A stretch of DNA of 54,941 nt, taken from Streptomyces panaciradicis (GTDB lineage: Bacteria; Actinomycetota; Actinomycetes; Streptomycetales; Streptomycetaceae). A program made the position numbers and the translations under genes. The notes beneath the pieces were generated by a model. That model had not been told where the DNA came from and did not search any database. It worked only from the letters and a program-made list of their open reading frames with translations. Numbering within the stretch: the first letter of the stretch is position 1; the number at the start of each line of letters is the position of its first letter. The stretch covers positions 1 through 54,941 of the forward strand of contig NZ_JAMGBF010000125.1 of the NCBI RefSeq assembly GCF_023516615.1, written 5' to 3'. Of this stretch, positions 17,384 through 26,363 are shown piece after piece.

Positions 17384-18291
17384 GGCCTGCTACTCCTTGC
17401 TGATCGGATGGAGGGCAGTGCCGTTCACACAGTAGGATGCGGATGCTGACGGCAGCCCCGGCGCACATTTTGTCTGGTACAGCGTGCGGCTGGTGCGGCG
17501 GCGACCATGCTCGGCTTCCGTCTGCAAGAGCGCTCCGTCACCCGCCGTGACGGGCAGGCCCAGAAGGCCCAGCAGCAGGAGCTGCGGCATGTGCTCGTGT
17601 GCTTCCTCGCTCGGCTCGCCGCGATACGCCGCCTGCAGCACGAGCGGTCCGTCCTGCGGGAGACCGGTGCCCCGAGGCGGATCGCACGGCCGACCGAGCG
17701 TCCTGGACGCCACTCGAACTGCACTTCTTGCTCTCCCACTGGGCGACCTCGTCCTGATGGGGACGGCGGCCAGCAGCTTCAGGGCCTGCCGAAGGTAGCT
17801 GCCACCGGCGGCGATGAGTGCGACGCGCTGAGCGCGCCGGCAACGGGGCGGGTGGGCTCAGTCGTTGCGGCGCCGTGCCTCCCGGGGCCAGCCGGCTCGA
17901 CCCTTCAACGCCTCGACGCGGGTAGCTAGGTCGTGGCACAGGGCCTCCAACTTCTACTCAATCCGCGGCCCCAGCGAGATCGAATTCGTCGCCCGTGACA
18001 TCGGCCGCGTGCCCGACAGCCGCCGTGCCGGACTCCGGTATCGCAGGGCCATGGAGGTTGCCGAGTGGAAAGTCGCCCGACAGCGTCGACGCGGCGCGCA
18101 CCGCGTTGCGGCAGGCGTGCGCAAGCGGCCTGGCCGTCGCCCCGGAGATGACGGTGGACGCGGCGCACAACTGGATTCGGTGGGCGGAACGTGGGCTGAG
18201 CGCCCGGTGGCCACCGGACGGGCCCAGGACGGCGGATACGGCAACGGCGGCTGGGGTAGTCCTCATCAGGGCCTGTGGGGGGCGGGCCACG
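17384..18291. other. Gene-poor 900-bp stretch with a minus-strand relic
   Basis: No intact gene. On the minus strand at about 17858-17948 the reading KLEALCHDLATRVEALKGRA, GWPREARRRND, stop, follows directly on a TAG and looks like the last 31 residues of a coiled-coil protein; the family is unknown. Other frames, though long, are Arg/Pro-rich noise. The plus-strand frame of the next gene is open back to 17995 but has no good start or protein-like content before 18292. Confidence 0.4.
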
Positions 18292-19062
18292 ATGAGGGGG
18301 TGGTCCGTCGTGCAACAGGGCCTGATCGCCCGTACGTTCAGTCCGTACACGTGGCGGGCGAGGATCCGCCCGATCCTGATCGCGGCGCTGCCGCCGGCCC
18401 TGCCTGTGGTGGTGCTGGTGCCGGACTGGTCGGCCGCGCGCCGAGTGTGGGCGCTCGTGCTGGTGTCCGGACTGCCATTGCTGCTAGGGCAGTTCAGCCG
18501 GTCCCGGGGACGGCGGCTGGAGCCGGCGTTGTTCGAGCAGTGGGGTGGCAAGCCGTCGGTACAGCTGTTGCGGTGGCGGGGTCCGACGGGGACCGCGCAT
18601 CTGGCGTATCTGCACGCCCGTATCGAGCAGATCGCGGGACCGCCGCTGCGGCTGCCGTCGGCTGCGGAGGAGCAGTCCGACCCAGAGGGCGCCGACGCCG
18701 TCTACGAGGTGGCGGGCACGGTGCTGCGGACCCGGGCGCGGGCGCTTCCGGGCAGTGAGCTGGTGGCGGAGGAGAACCGCGAGTACGGCTTCCGCCGCAA
18801 CGCGCTGGGGCTGCGGCCGCTGGCCCTGGGCGCGGGGGTCATCGGTCTGTTCGGGGCGGTGCTGTACGCGGTGGTGGGCTGGGCGCCGGCCGGTTTCGCC
18901 AAGGCCGTGGTGTCTGTGTCGATGGTGCTCGCGGACCTGGCGCTGCTGCTGTTCTGGCTTCGGACGGTGCGGTCCGCCTGGGTGGAGGAGGCGGCCTGGA
19001 CGTACGCCCGCCGCCTCATCGAGACGGTGGGGCTGCCCGACCTGGAGTCCCGGACGTCGTAA
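18292..19062 (+). CDS. Polytopic membrane protein of unknown function
   Basis: Protein of about 256 aa with two hydrophobic pairs: residues about 28-65 (PILIAALPPALPVVVLVPDW, ALVLVSGLPLLLGQ) and about 180-225 (LGAGVIGLFGAVLYAVVGWA, VSVSMVLADLALLLFWL). Between them lies a cytoplasmic stretch of about 100 residues containing EQWGGKPSVQLLRWRGPTG. ATG 18292 has a G-rich site upstream; GTG 18310 is an alternative with GAGGGGG before it. It converges on the CHAT gene with only a 6-bp gap. Genes of this type are frequent neighbours of CHAT genes in Streptomyces, an impression not checked. It may anchor the system at the membrane. Confidence 0.65.
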   Translation: MRGWSVVQQGLIARTFSPYTWRARIRPILIAALPPALPVVVLVPDWSAARRVWALVLVSGLPLLLGQFSRSRGRRLEPALFEQWGGKPSVQLLRWRGPTGTAHLAYLHARIEQIAGPPLRLPSAAEEQSDPEGADAVYEVAGTVLRTRARALPGSELVAEENREYGFRRNALGLRPLALGAGVIGLFGAVLYAVVGWAPAGFAKAVVSVSMVLADLALLLFWLRTVRSAWVEEAAWTYARRLIETVGLPDLESRTS

Positions 19063-19068
19063 CCGCTG

Positions 19069-20964
19069 TCAGTCGGCGGCGAGGGCTGGGCGCAATACGG
19101 TGTCGCCGTTGCAGTACAGGGCATAGAGCAGACCCAGCGGATTGCGGTGGACGACGGCGAAGTGCTCCCGGGTGGCACGAACCGCCTCGCCGATAGGCTC
19201 GCCGGACAGGAGACGGTCGAAGAAGACGGTGGCCCAGGCCGCGGCGAAGGGGGCCGGGGTGTCCGCCTCGGTGCCGAGTACCCCACGGGAACGCTCCAGG
19301 AAGTGGGTCAGGAAGCCCTCCGTGGACAGCGCCGAGGTGACGGCTGTGCCACATGCGTTGAGCACGATCACCGGTGAGCCGGGCAGGGCGGTGCCGTGGT
19401 CGCGCAGGCTGCGCAGCAGGATTCCCCCGGTGGTGCCCTCCACGGCGAGCCGGGGATTCGCCGGTCCGTCGTCGTCGTGGGCCACGGCGTGGCAGTAGAG
19501 GTAGACGATCCCGGCGGATCCGCCCGTCCCGCACAGGGTGTCGAAGAGGGGCTGCTGCCGGTCGTGGATGGTGAGGCGGGCGAGTCCCTTGTCGTGGTAG
19601 TCGCGCCAGTACGCCTCTTGCTTCGCGACCAGGTCGCGTTCGCCGCCGAGATCGATGGCGCGGTTGAGGCCGAGGGTGACGTCCAGGCCCCGCCGGGTGT
19701 CGATGGCCACCTCGATGATGCCCCGGCCGGCGTGGGCGGCGACGGGGATGCAGTCGACCCGGTGGCGAAGGCCGAGGATCTGTTCGAAGTCGGCGTCGCG
19801 CATGTGCTCGACCGGGCACATCAGGTGCCAGGGCAGCAGGGGCCGGTCGGTGACGAACTGCACGCTGCGCGGGCCGGCCCCGGTCAGGTACTCCTGGATC
19901 CTGCGGCCGACCTCTTCGAGCTGGGCGTCGGCCCCGTCGAAGAACAGGTCGCGGAACATCCGGCAGCCCGCCTCGGCCAGCAGCCGGGTGTGGTGTGTGT
20001 AAACATCGTCCGGGAGGGCGAGTCCGGTCCGGGGAGGACCGTCGGAGAGCGGGCCCCACTCGGCGGTCACGGCCCGCAGTGGACGACGGGCCTGCACCGC
20101 GATCGCGTGCAGGGCGCTGTCGGTCTTGTGCAGCGGCGCCCGAACGGCGTGGCCGATGCCTCCGGAGACGACGATCTCGTACTCGCGGCCGCCCGGAGCC
20201 GGGCGTATGTGCACCGACAGGCCGCGGTCGCGCACCTCGGCGACGGCCGCACGGGAGGGCCCTTGGGCCCGCACGCGTACCTCGTGTCCCAAGACGTTGA
20301 TGTGCAGCACCTGCACGAGGCTGCCTGAGCGCCAGAAGGTCGCCTGGAGCGGGAGGGTGCCGGTACGGGCAGGGGTGATCAGGAAGCGGGCCCGGTCGGG
20401 GGAGGGTCCCTGGGCGGGCACGGTCAGTGTGCCGGCGAGGGCTTCGGCCTCGGCGTCGACGCCGGTCACCCGGACAGTCAGCGTCGCAGGCCAGGCGTCT
20501 GCGGTGCCGAGGTCCCTGAGCGGCTCGGACACGGAGTCCTCGCGCGGGCCGCCGTCGACGTCGAAGCCCAGGACGAACGTGCCCGGCCGGTTGGCTGGGC
20601 CCGGTTCGACGTCAGCGTTGATCCAGCGGCCCGCGTCGTCCAGGTCCGGCGGCAGGATGCCCGCGCGCAGGGCGAGTTGCGAGGCCGGCGGGATGCGGGC
20701 GCCCCGCTCCGTGCCCGCCCCCCGGTCAGTGGGGATGGTCTTGCCGATCAGGGACGGGGCGAGCCGTCTCCTGACTTCAGCGTGATCGAGCAGCAGCCGC
20801 AGCAGGGCCTGCGCGCGGCTCTCGTACTCCGTCGGCGGTGCCGTCGTCAGTTCCTCCACGGCGATCAGCAGCCGTGGCCGCAGTTCGGGCCAGTTCTCGC
20901 CCACCAGGGCCGGCAACTCGTACCAGAGGTCCATGAGTTCGACGAGAGCGGGATCGGGGTTCAC
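19069..20964 (-). CDS. CHAT-domain protease, 631 aa
   Basis: Predicted cysteine protease of the caspase-like CHAT clan. The catalytic dyad is His492 (VYLYCHAVA) and Cys538 (VIVLNACGTAV), placed as in separase-like CHAT peptidases. Residues 1-70 are a helical bundle that could be an interaction domain (ALVELMDLWYELPALVGENW). Residues about 150-270 form a beta-rich domain (WPATLTVRVTGVDAEAEALA, VLHINVLGHEVRV). There are no TPRs. GTG 20964 overlaps the stop of the upstream metallo-hydrolase gene in GTGA with a GGAG site ahead, so it is translationally coupled. The substrate is unknown; by analogy with CHAT proteases of defence systems it would be activated to cut a partner. Confidence 0.85.
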   Translation of the reverse strand: MNPDPALVELMDLWYELPALVGENWPELRPRLLIAVEELTTAPPTEYESRAQALLRLLLDHAEVRRRLAPSLIGKTIPTDRGAGTERGARIPPASQLALRAGILPPDLDDAGRWINADVEPGPANRPGTFVLGFDVDGGPREDSVSEPLRDLGTADAWPATLTVRVTGVDAEAEALAGTLTVPAQGPSPDRARFLITPARTGTLPLQATFWRSGSLVQVLHINVLGHEVRVRAQGPSRAAVAEVRDRGLSVHIRPAPGGREYEIVVSGGIGHAVRAPLHKTDSALHAIAVQARRPLRAVTAEWGPLSDGPPRTGLALPDDVYTHHTRLLAEAGCRMFRDLFFDGADAQLEEVGRRIQEYLTGAGPRSVQFVTDRPLLPWHLMCPVEHMRDADFEQILGLRHRVDCIPVAAHAGRGIIEVAIDTRRGLDVTLGLNRAIDLGGERDLVAKQEAYWRDYHDKGLARLTIHDRQQPLFDTLCGTGGSAGIVYLYCHAVAHDDDGPANPRLAVEGTTGGILLRSLRDHGTALPGSPVIVLNACGTAVTSALSTEGFLTHFLERSRGVLGTEADTPAPFAAAWATVFFDRLLSGEPIGEAVRATREHFAVVHRNPLGLLYALYCNGDTVLRPALAAD

Positions 20965-22067
20965 TGTGCCCTCTCCGGATCGGTGTGCGTGCGGGTTACC
21001 CGGCCGGGTGTCACCGTCAGGTCGGCGCCCGGCCGGTCCTTGGGCGGGTGGACGGCCCGAAAGCCCCGCGCGGCGGCGATTTCGGGGCGGGCGTATTCGG
21101 TAGTGCTGGGCGAGAGGTAGTTGAACCAGAGCACGGGATCCTGGTACCGCCGCGCGATCCGGGCGACGGCCCGCCGGTCGGGATGGCCGAAGCGGGCGCC
21201 GCTGGTGGAGAACAGCCAGTGGCGGCAGTCCAGTCGGGCGAGGAGTTCCGGGCTGAGGTTGCGGCTGCTGCCGTGGTGCGGCACCTTGCACAGGTCCACC
21301 CGGTACGGCCGTCCCCACGGGGTGTCGTCCAGGTGGCGCAGACCGTCGCACAGGGTCTCGGCGTGCGCGTCGGCGCCGAACAGCACGCGGGCGCCGTCGT
21401 ACTCGGCGAGGAAGGCGATGCTCGACCGGTTCGGCACGGACTCGTCGCGGATGTAGGGGCGCAACGCCAGTTCTTCCCAGGCCACGCCGGCATCGCTGCC
21501 GCGCAGGACGTCCGGGGGTGCGAGAATCTCGGGGCCGAGTCGTTCGCGTTCGATCTCCTCCACCCAGCGCGTCCAGTCCCGACTCAGGTCCAGTAGGGCG
21601 CCCCGCCGTGGGGACAGCAGGGTCAGCCGCAGCCCCGAGACGTCGAATACGGGCAGCTCACCGCCTACCGGGACGGCGACGGCGCGCCCGTTGAACCTAG
21701 TATTCCAGGGCTGGTCCACCAGCAGCCGGGAGAAGGTGTCGGCCTGGGCGTGGCTGAGGACGTCGCCGAGGATCTGCCGGTCGCCGTTGAACCATACTTC
21801 GTCCGCGGTGAACCCCTCCGGCGGATCGCGGAACAGGGGTATCAGGCCGCCGATGTGGTCGGCGTCGAGATGGGTGCACACCACGAGATCGAAAGTGCGC
21901 TCGGCGACCGGTTGTCTGCGAAACCGGGCGGCGAGCCCCTCGGGCAGCCGGCCGCCGCGGCCCCCGCGGCCGCCGTCGACGAGCATGCGGCGGGTGCGTC
22001 CTTGGTACGTCCACTCCACCCAGAGGCAGTCGCCCTCATGGGCCGGCAGTGCTTCGACTCTGATCAC
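20961..22067 (-). CDS. Metallo-beta-lactamase-fold hydrolase (ComEC C-domain-like)
   Basis: Cytoplasmic MBL-fold protein of 368 aa. It opens with IRVEALPAHEGDCLWVEW and MLVDGG, then the metal motif CTHLDADHIGGL (HxxxDH type), further ligands in LLFGADAHAETL and VPHHGSSRN, and SGARFGHPD near the end. The pattern matches the hydrolase domain of ComEC and stand-alone relatives, which act on nucleic acids or nucleotides. GTG 22067 begins 10 bp after the stop of the upstream CHAT gene; the stop overlaps the start of the downstream CHAT gene. Being sandwiched between two CHAT genes suggests an effector or signal-processing role; this is inference. Confidence 0.88.
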   Translation of the reverse strand: MIRVEALPAHEGDCLWVEWTYQGRTRRMLVDGGRGGRGGRLPEGLAARFRRQPVAERTFDLVVCTHLDADHIGGLIPLFRDPPEGFTADEVWFNGDRQILGDVLSHAQADTFSRLLVDQPWNTRFNGRAVAVPVGGELPVFDVSGLRLTLLSPRRGALLDLSRDWTRWVEEIERERLGPEILAPPDVLRGSDAGVAWEELALRPYIRDESVPNRSSIAFLAEYDGARVLFGADAHAETLCDGLRHLDDTPWGRPYRVDLCKVPHHGSSRNLSPELLARLDCRHWLFSTSGARFGHPDRRAVARIARRYQDPVLWFNYLSPSTTEYARPEIAAARGFRAVHPPKDRPGADLTVTPGRVTRTHTDPERAQ

Positions 22068-22077
22068 GTGCGGCCCG

Positions 22078-23346
22078 TCACGCCCCGAAGTATCCGAAGC
22101 CGGCCCAGGAATGGAGGTCGGCGAAGGAGCGCTCGTCGTCCTCCTGGAACTCCAGTGCCAGCAGGAGCCCTTCGGTGGCCTCGTCGTTCGGCAGCCACGG
22201 CTCGCCGACGGCGAGGGCCTGCTGGAGGAAGGCGAACCGTTCGCCGTTGGGTACGTCACGCAGCCAGACCTGGGCGTCGCGCAGCGCCGTGGCCGGGTGG
22301 TCGTCCTCGGTGCGCCAGCGCCGGTAGAAGTCGGTCATGAGGAGCGCGGCCGGTACATCGGGCAGCGACCACATGGCGGCGACGACTCCGGCGACGCCCG
22401 CCTGGAGCAGGCCGCCGGGCAGCGACACCACCTCGTCCGGCAGTACGGTGCCCGGCAGGTACGACTCGCAGGCGGACAGGACGGCCAGGCGGAGCGTCAG
22501 CCGCAGCGCCAAAAGGTCGCGCAGCCGCAGTTCGTCCGTGCCGGCCAGCAGCAGTCCGCTGTCCAGCGGGGTGAGCAGATCGGCCTGCCCGTGACAGGCG
22601 AAGTGCGCGGCGTCGGCCTCGGCGAGGGCGTTGCGGGCCGCGGCGGCGTGGGCTGCCGGGCCCCGCAGCACGGTCGTACGGGCCGGGAACCCGGCCGCCG
22701 CCGCGCGGGCCTCCTGCTCGGCCGAGCCCAGGGGCGGCCGTCCGGCCGGGTCCACGACGACGGTCAGCCGCTCGACGCGGCCCCCGGCGCGTGCGCGGGC
22801 CGAGGTCAGGGAGCGGGCGTTGGGCACGTAGCTGAGGACGAGGTCGTCGAGGGCGTACCGGCGTCCGGTGGGCGTCGCCCTGTCCTCGGTCCAGGCCGCG
22901 TGCAGGGGCAGCAGGCCGAGCAGGCCGCCGGCTACCAGAACGGCCCCGTCGAAGGAGCGCAGGGCGTCGCAGACCGGGCCCATGAGGTCGTCCCACAGCC
23001 ACTTCGTGGTCGTCTCCAGAGACTTCTCCCACTGCGTCAGCCGTCCGGCACGGTCGGCCGCGTACGCCTTGTGGGCGTCGTCGTGGGCGCGCGCACGGCT
23101 GAGCACCGCCTGGGCGGTCAGGACAGGCAGGTCCACCTGGCGTACGTCGTGGTCGTGCACGACGAGGGCGACTCCGCCGCGTTCGGCCGCCGAGAGATAC
23201 ACCAGCGGCTGCTCCTCGGCGGCGCGGTAGACGTCTTCCTCGGTCGGTTCGGGCAGGAAATCCTCGAACCCGTCGAGCTGCCGGATCTCCTGCACGACGG
23301 CGTCGAGTTCGCGCCTGGCCGCGCGGATCTCCGCGATGCGGTCCAC
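22078..23346 (-). CDS. CHAT-domain protease, 422 aa, without TPRs
   Basis: Compact CHAT protein with an N-terminal helical segment of about 90 residues and the protease domain from about 110. The dyad is His252 (AHFACHGQAD) and Cys293 (LAVLSACESYL), with the usual LPGGLLQAGVAGVVAAMWSL and FYRRW helices after it; LPLHAAWTED is the classical pre-catalytic strand. CHAT domains are normally C-terminal to TPRs in the same chain; here the TPR protein is encoded divergently, 105 bp away, and ends exactly where a CHAT would begin. GTG 23346 has a GGGGGTGA site. First gene of the CHAT / MBL / CHAT operon. Confidence 0.9.
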   Translation of the reverse strand: MDRIAEIRAARRELDAVVQEIRQLDGFEDFLPEPTEEDVYRAAEEQPLVYLSAAERGGVALVVHDHDVRQVDLPVLTAQAVLSRARAHDDAHKAYAADRAGRLTQWEKSLETTTKWLWDDLMGPVCDALRSFDGAVLVAGGLLGLLPLHAAWTEDRATPTGRRYALDDLVLSYVPNARSLTSARARAGGRVERLTVVVDPAGRPPLGSAEQEARAAAAGFPARTTVLRGPAAHAAAARNALAEADAAHFACHGQADLLTPLDSGLLLAGTDELRLRDLLALRLTLRLAVLSACESYLPGTVLPDEVVSLPGGLLQAGVAGVVAAMWSLPDVPAALLMTDFYRRWRTEDDHPATALRDAQVWLRDVPNGERFAFLQQALAVGEPWLPNDEATEGLLLALEFQEDDERSFADLHSWAGFGYFGA

Positions 23347-23451
23347 CCCATCACCCCCAGCACCGTCGGCTCCTTCACCGATCCGGTGGGACTCAGCGTA
23401 GATGAACGCTCACACTGAGGAGGTGAGTCGAGCGTCCGAGAGGGAGTGCCC
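23347..23451. promoter_or_regulatory. Divergent promoter region for the CHAT operon and the TPR gene
   Basis: 105 bp between two divergent starts; it must hold both promoters and probably shared control. No confident -10/-35 pair was identified. Confidence 0.4.
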
Positions 23452-26112
23452 GTGACCGACGACCGGACCGAGGCGGCGTACCGGGCACGTGACCGGTATG
23501 CCGAGACGGGCGATGTGGAGGCAGCCCGCGAGGCCGTCGAACTGCTGCGGGCGCTGGCGCAGGAGGAGCATGTCGCCGCGCATATGGACGAGTTGGGCGG
23601 TGCACTGCTCGATCTCTTCGAGGCGGAAGGTGAGTTCGCGGTGCTCGCCGAGGCACTGGAGACGCACGAGACGTATGTGCGGCTTGTCCGGGACGCCGAC
23701 TCTCTCAACAACCTGGGCAACTGCCTGCGCGTCTGTCACGACGAGACGGGGGACGAGCATCTGCTGGAACGGGCGCGGGAGGTGCTGGAGGCGGCTGCCG
23801 AGTTGTCCCCAAAGGATGCCACGGTCCTTGACAACCTCGGTCTCGTCCTGACGGACCTGTACGACGCCGAGGGCGAACCCGCGTTGCTCGACCGCGCCCT
23901 GGAACTGCACGCGCGTGCCGTCCTGTACGGCGCCGCCGAGGATCCCAACCACCTGCTGCACGTGGCGAATCTGGCCTCCGCCCACATGCACCGCTACGAC
24001 CGTGCCGGCGACCCGGCCGATCTCGATGCCTGGGCCGGGGGCTGCGCACGGGCGGTGGCGCTTACGCCCGCCGGATCTCCGAACCTGCCGCTGCGGCAGG
24101 CCAATCTGGCCCTCGCCCTGTTGGAGCGCCACGCCCGCCACGGCTCACCCGCCGATCTGGCCGACGCCGTGCATGCCGCACAGCGGGCCCATGACACGAG
24201 TCCCGCCGGCGCCGCCGACCGGCCCCGGCAGGCCGGTGTCCTCGCGAACGCGCTGATCCGGAGGTATCACGAGGAAGGTGACCCGGAGGACATGGACGAG
24301 GCGACCGTCTTGCTGCGCGCCGCCACCGCGGATCGTCCCCAGGGCCGTTCCGGTTCGCCGCACCTGTGGAACAACCTCGCCCGCACCCTCTTGGAGCGCT
24401 ACGAACGCGACGCGGACCCGGCCGAGTTGGAGGAGGCCCTCGAGACGGCCGCGCACGCGGTGGACCTGCTCGACGGCCCCGAACCGCTGCTGCCGCAGTG
24501 TCTGGACACGCTCGGCACGGTACTCACCGCGCGCTATCTGCACCACGGCGACGAGGAGGACCTGGAGCGGGCCGTGACCTGTCTGGAGCGATGCGCCGAT
24601 CTGACCGACGAGGCGGCCCCGGCCCTGCCCGGCAGGCTGACCGCTCTGGCGATCGCGCTGGCGTACCGCTACGAGCACACCTGGGAGATCGCAGATCTCG
24701 ACCGTTCCGTCGGCCTGTTCGACACAGTCGCCGAACTGCGCCCCCAGCGGCCCGGTCCCGCGGACCTCAACAACCGTGCGCGCGGCAGGATCCGGCGCCA
24801 CCAACGCACCGGGGACCCCGAGGACCTGGCGTTCGCCCTGGACCAGCTGGAAAAGCTGGTGGCGGCCACGCCTGAACAGGCCCCCGGCCTCCCGCTGTAC
24901 CTGGAGAACCTGGCCGAGGCCCTGCGGCTGCGGTACGAGTCCACCGGGGTGGCCGACGACCTGGAGCGGGCCGTGGCGGCGCTGCGCCGGGCCTTGCGGT
25001 TGCTGCCGCCGCGCGCCTCCCGGCGGCCGGACACGCTGCAAGGGCTGGGCAACGCGCTGCTCGACCGGTTCGGCGCGACGGGCTCGGTCGTGGACCTCGA
25101 CGAGGCGCTCGCCCTGCACCGCCAGGCACTCGCCGCGCTCCCCACGGGCGCTCCGGGCCGCGCCGGCGCCCTCAACGACCTGGCGAACGCCGTGCGGGAG
25201 CGCCATCAGCATCTCGACGCCCCGCACGACCTGGACGAGGCGATCGCCCTGCTGAACACGGCAGTCGCCCTGGCCGGTCGCACGACACCTGACCGGCCGG
25301 TGTTCCTCGACAACCTCGGCAACGCCCTCATGGACCGCTACGAACGCGACGCCGACCCGGACGACCTCGACACGGGTCTCGCCGCCCATGCCGAGGCCCT
25401 GGAACTGCTGCCCGCGTCGGCGCCGGAACGAGGCCGGATCGCCGCCAACGCCGGGGGAGCGCTGTGGCGCCGCTGGCGGCTGAGCGGCGGCCGGGAGGAC
25501 CTGGATGAGGCGATCTCCCTGCTGCGGGAGGCGGTCGGTGCGACACTCCCGGCGTCCCCGAACCGTCCGCTGCGGCTGAACAACCTCGGCTGCTTCCTGC
25601 GTGACCTGCACGGTCTCACCGGGGCGGAGGACGACCGGCTGGCCGCCGCGGCGGCGCTGGAGGAGGCGTGCCGGTCGGGGGCGGAGCGCGGGCCGCGCTG
25701 GGCCCTGGAGGCGGCGCGCAACTGGGGGAGCTGGGCCACGGCGCGCGAGGCGTGGCCGGAGGCGGCCGGAGCCTACCGGTTCGGTCTCGACGCCCTGCGC
25801 ACGGCATACCGCGGCCAGGGGATGCGCCCGCACCGGGAGAGCTGGCTGAGGATCGCCGACCGGCTGCCCGCGGACGCAGCCGAGGCGTATCTGCGTGCTG
25901 GTGACGTCCCGGGTGCCATACGGGCCCTGGAGGCGGGCCGGGCGGTGCTGCTCAGCGAGGCGCTGCTGACCGGGGACACCGCCCTCGAACGGCTGGCGGC
26001 CGCAGGACACACCGCGGTGGCAGACAATTACCGCCGTCTCGTGGACCGGCTCGCCTGGCTGGAGAACCCGCACGACGACACCCGGTCGCACACGGCCGGA
26101 CGCCCACGGTGA
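23452..26112 (+). CDS. Giant TPR-repeat protein lacking its CHAT domain
   Basis: Protein of 886 aa built almost wholly of degenerate TPR units of about 45 residues (pattern NNLGNAL-x-RYERDADP-DDLD-A-x8-AVAL). The C-terminal part (PGAIRALEAGRAVLLSEALL, TGDTALERLAAAGHTAVADN) is the helix-linker that in single-chain TPR-CHAT proteins leads into the protease; here the chain ends 20 residues later. GTG 23452 is chosen over GTG 23446 because GAGGGAG then has proper spacing. It is divergent from the 422-aa CHAT gene, which could supply the protease in trans. Role: probably sensor or regulatory scaffold of that protease (inference). Confidence 0.85.
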   Translation: MTDDRTEAAYRARDRYAETGDVEAAREAVELLRALAQEEHVAAHMDELGGALLDLFEAEGEFAVLAEALETHETYVRLVRDADSLNNLGNCLRVCHDETGDEHLLERAREVLEAAAELSPKDATVLDNLGLVLTDLYDAEGEPALLDRALELHARAVLYGAAEDPNHLLHVANLASAHMHRYDRAGDPADLDAWAGGCARAVALTPAGSPNLPLRQANLALALLERHARHGSPADLADAVHAAQRAHDTSPAGAADRPRQAGVLANALIRRYHEEGDPEDMDEATVLLRAATADRPQGRSGSPHLWNNLARTLLERYERDADPAELEEALETAAHAVDLLDGPEPLLPQCLDTLGTVLTARYLHHGDEEDLERAVTCLERCADLTDEAAPALPGRLTALAIALAYRYEHTWEIADLDRSVGLFDTVAELRPQRPGPADLNNRARGRIRRHQRTGDPEDLAFALDQLEKLVAATPEQAPGLPLYLENLAEALRLRYESTGVADDLERAVAALRRALRLLPPRASRRPDTLQGLGNALLDRFGATGSVVDLDEALALHRQALAALPTGAPGRAGALNDLANAVRERHQHLDAPHDLDEAIALLNTAVALAGRTTPDRPVFLDNLGNALMDRYERDADPDDLDTGLAAHAEALELLPASAPERGRIAANAGGALWRRWRLSGGREDLDEAISLLREAVGATLPASPNRPLRLNNLGCFLRDLHGLTGAEDDRLAAAAALEEACRSGAERGPRWALEAARNWGSWATAREAWPEAAGAYRFGLDALRTAYRGQGMRPHRESWLRIADRLPADAAEAYLRAGDVPGAIRALEAGRAVLLSEALLTGDTALERLAAAGHTAVADNYRRLVDRLAWLENPHDDTRSHTAGRPR

Positions 26113-26363
26113 GCCGGACACCCATGACGGGCCTGCCGGACGCGGTGGGCGACCGGACTGCCGCTGTCGTGCGGCGGCTTCCGGACCGGCGTCTGGAGCG
26201 GCTGATGAACCGCTCCTGCGCGGACCGGGCGGGCCCTCGTCGCGTCGTCAGACGTCCGCCAGACGAGCGACTTGGTTGTCCTGGCATGCGCAGGTGTGGA
26301 ACGGCTCGGACGTTCCGGGCCCGTGCGGGTCTGGGCGGACGGCGGTCCCGCGCCCGTGGGTGC

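Noticed and set aside
17865..18758. Plus-strand frame of 297 aa upstream of and across the membrane-protein gene
   Set aside because: Arg/Gly/Ala-rich; the overlapping frame has real membrane helices and a sensible start.
21691..23418. 575-aa plus-strand frame across the MBL and CHAT genes
   Set aside because: Antisense to two well supported genes and of low-complexity Gly/Arg/Val composition.
26109..26363. GTG overlapping the stop of the TPR gene, opening into a plus-strand frame
   Set aside because: Only about 60 residues look at all protein-like before it runs antisense to the AAA ATPase gene, and the frame stays open for 3 kb as a shadow.
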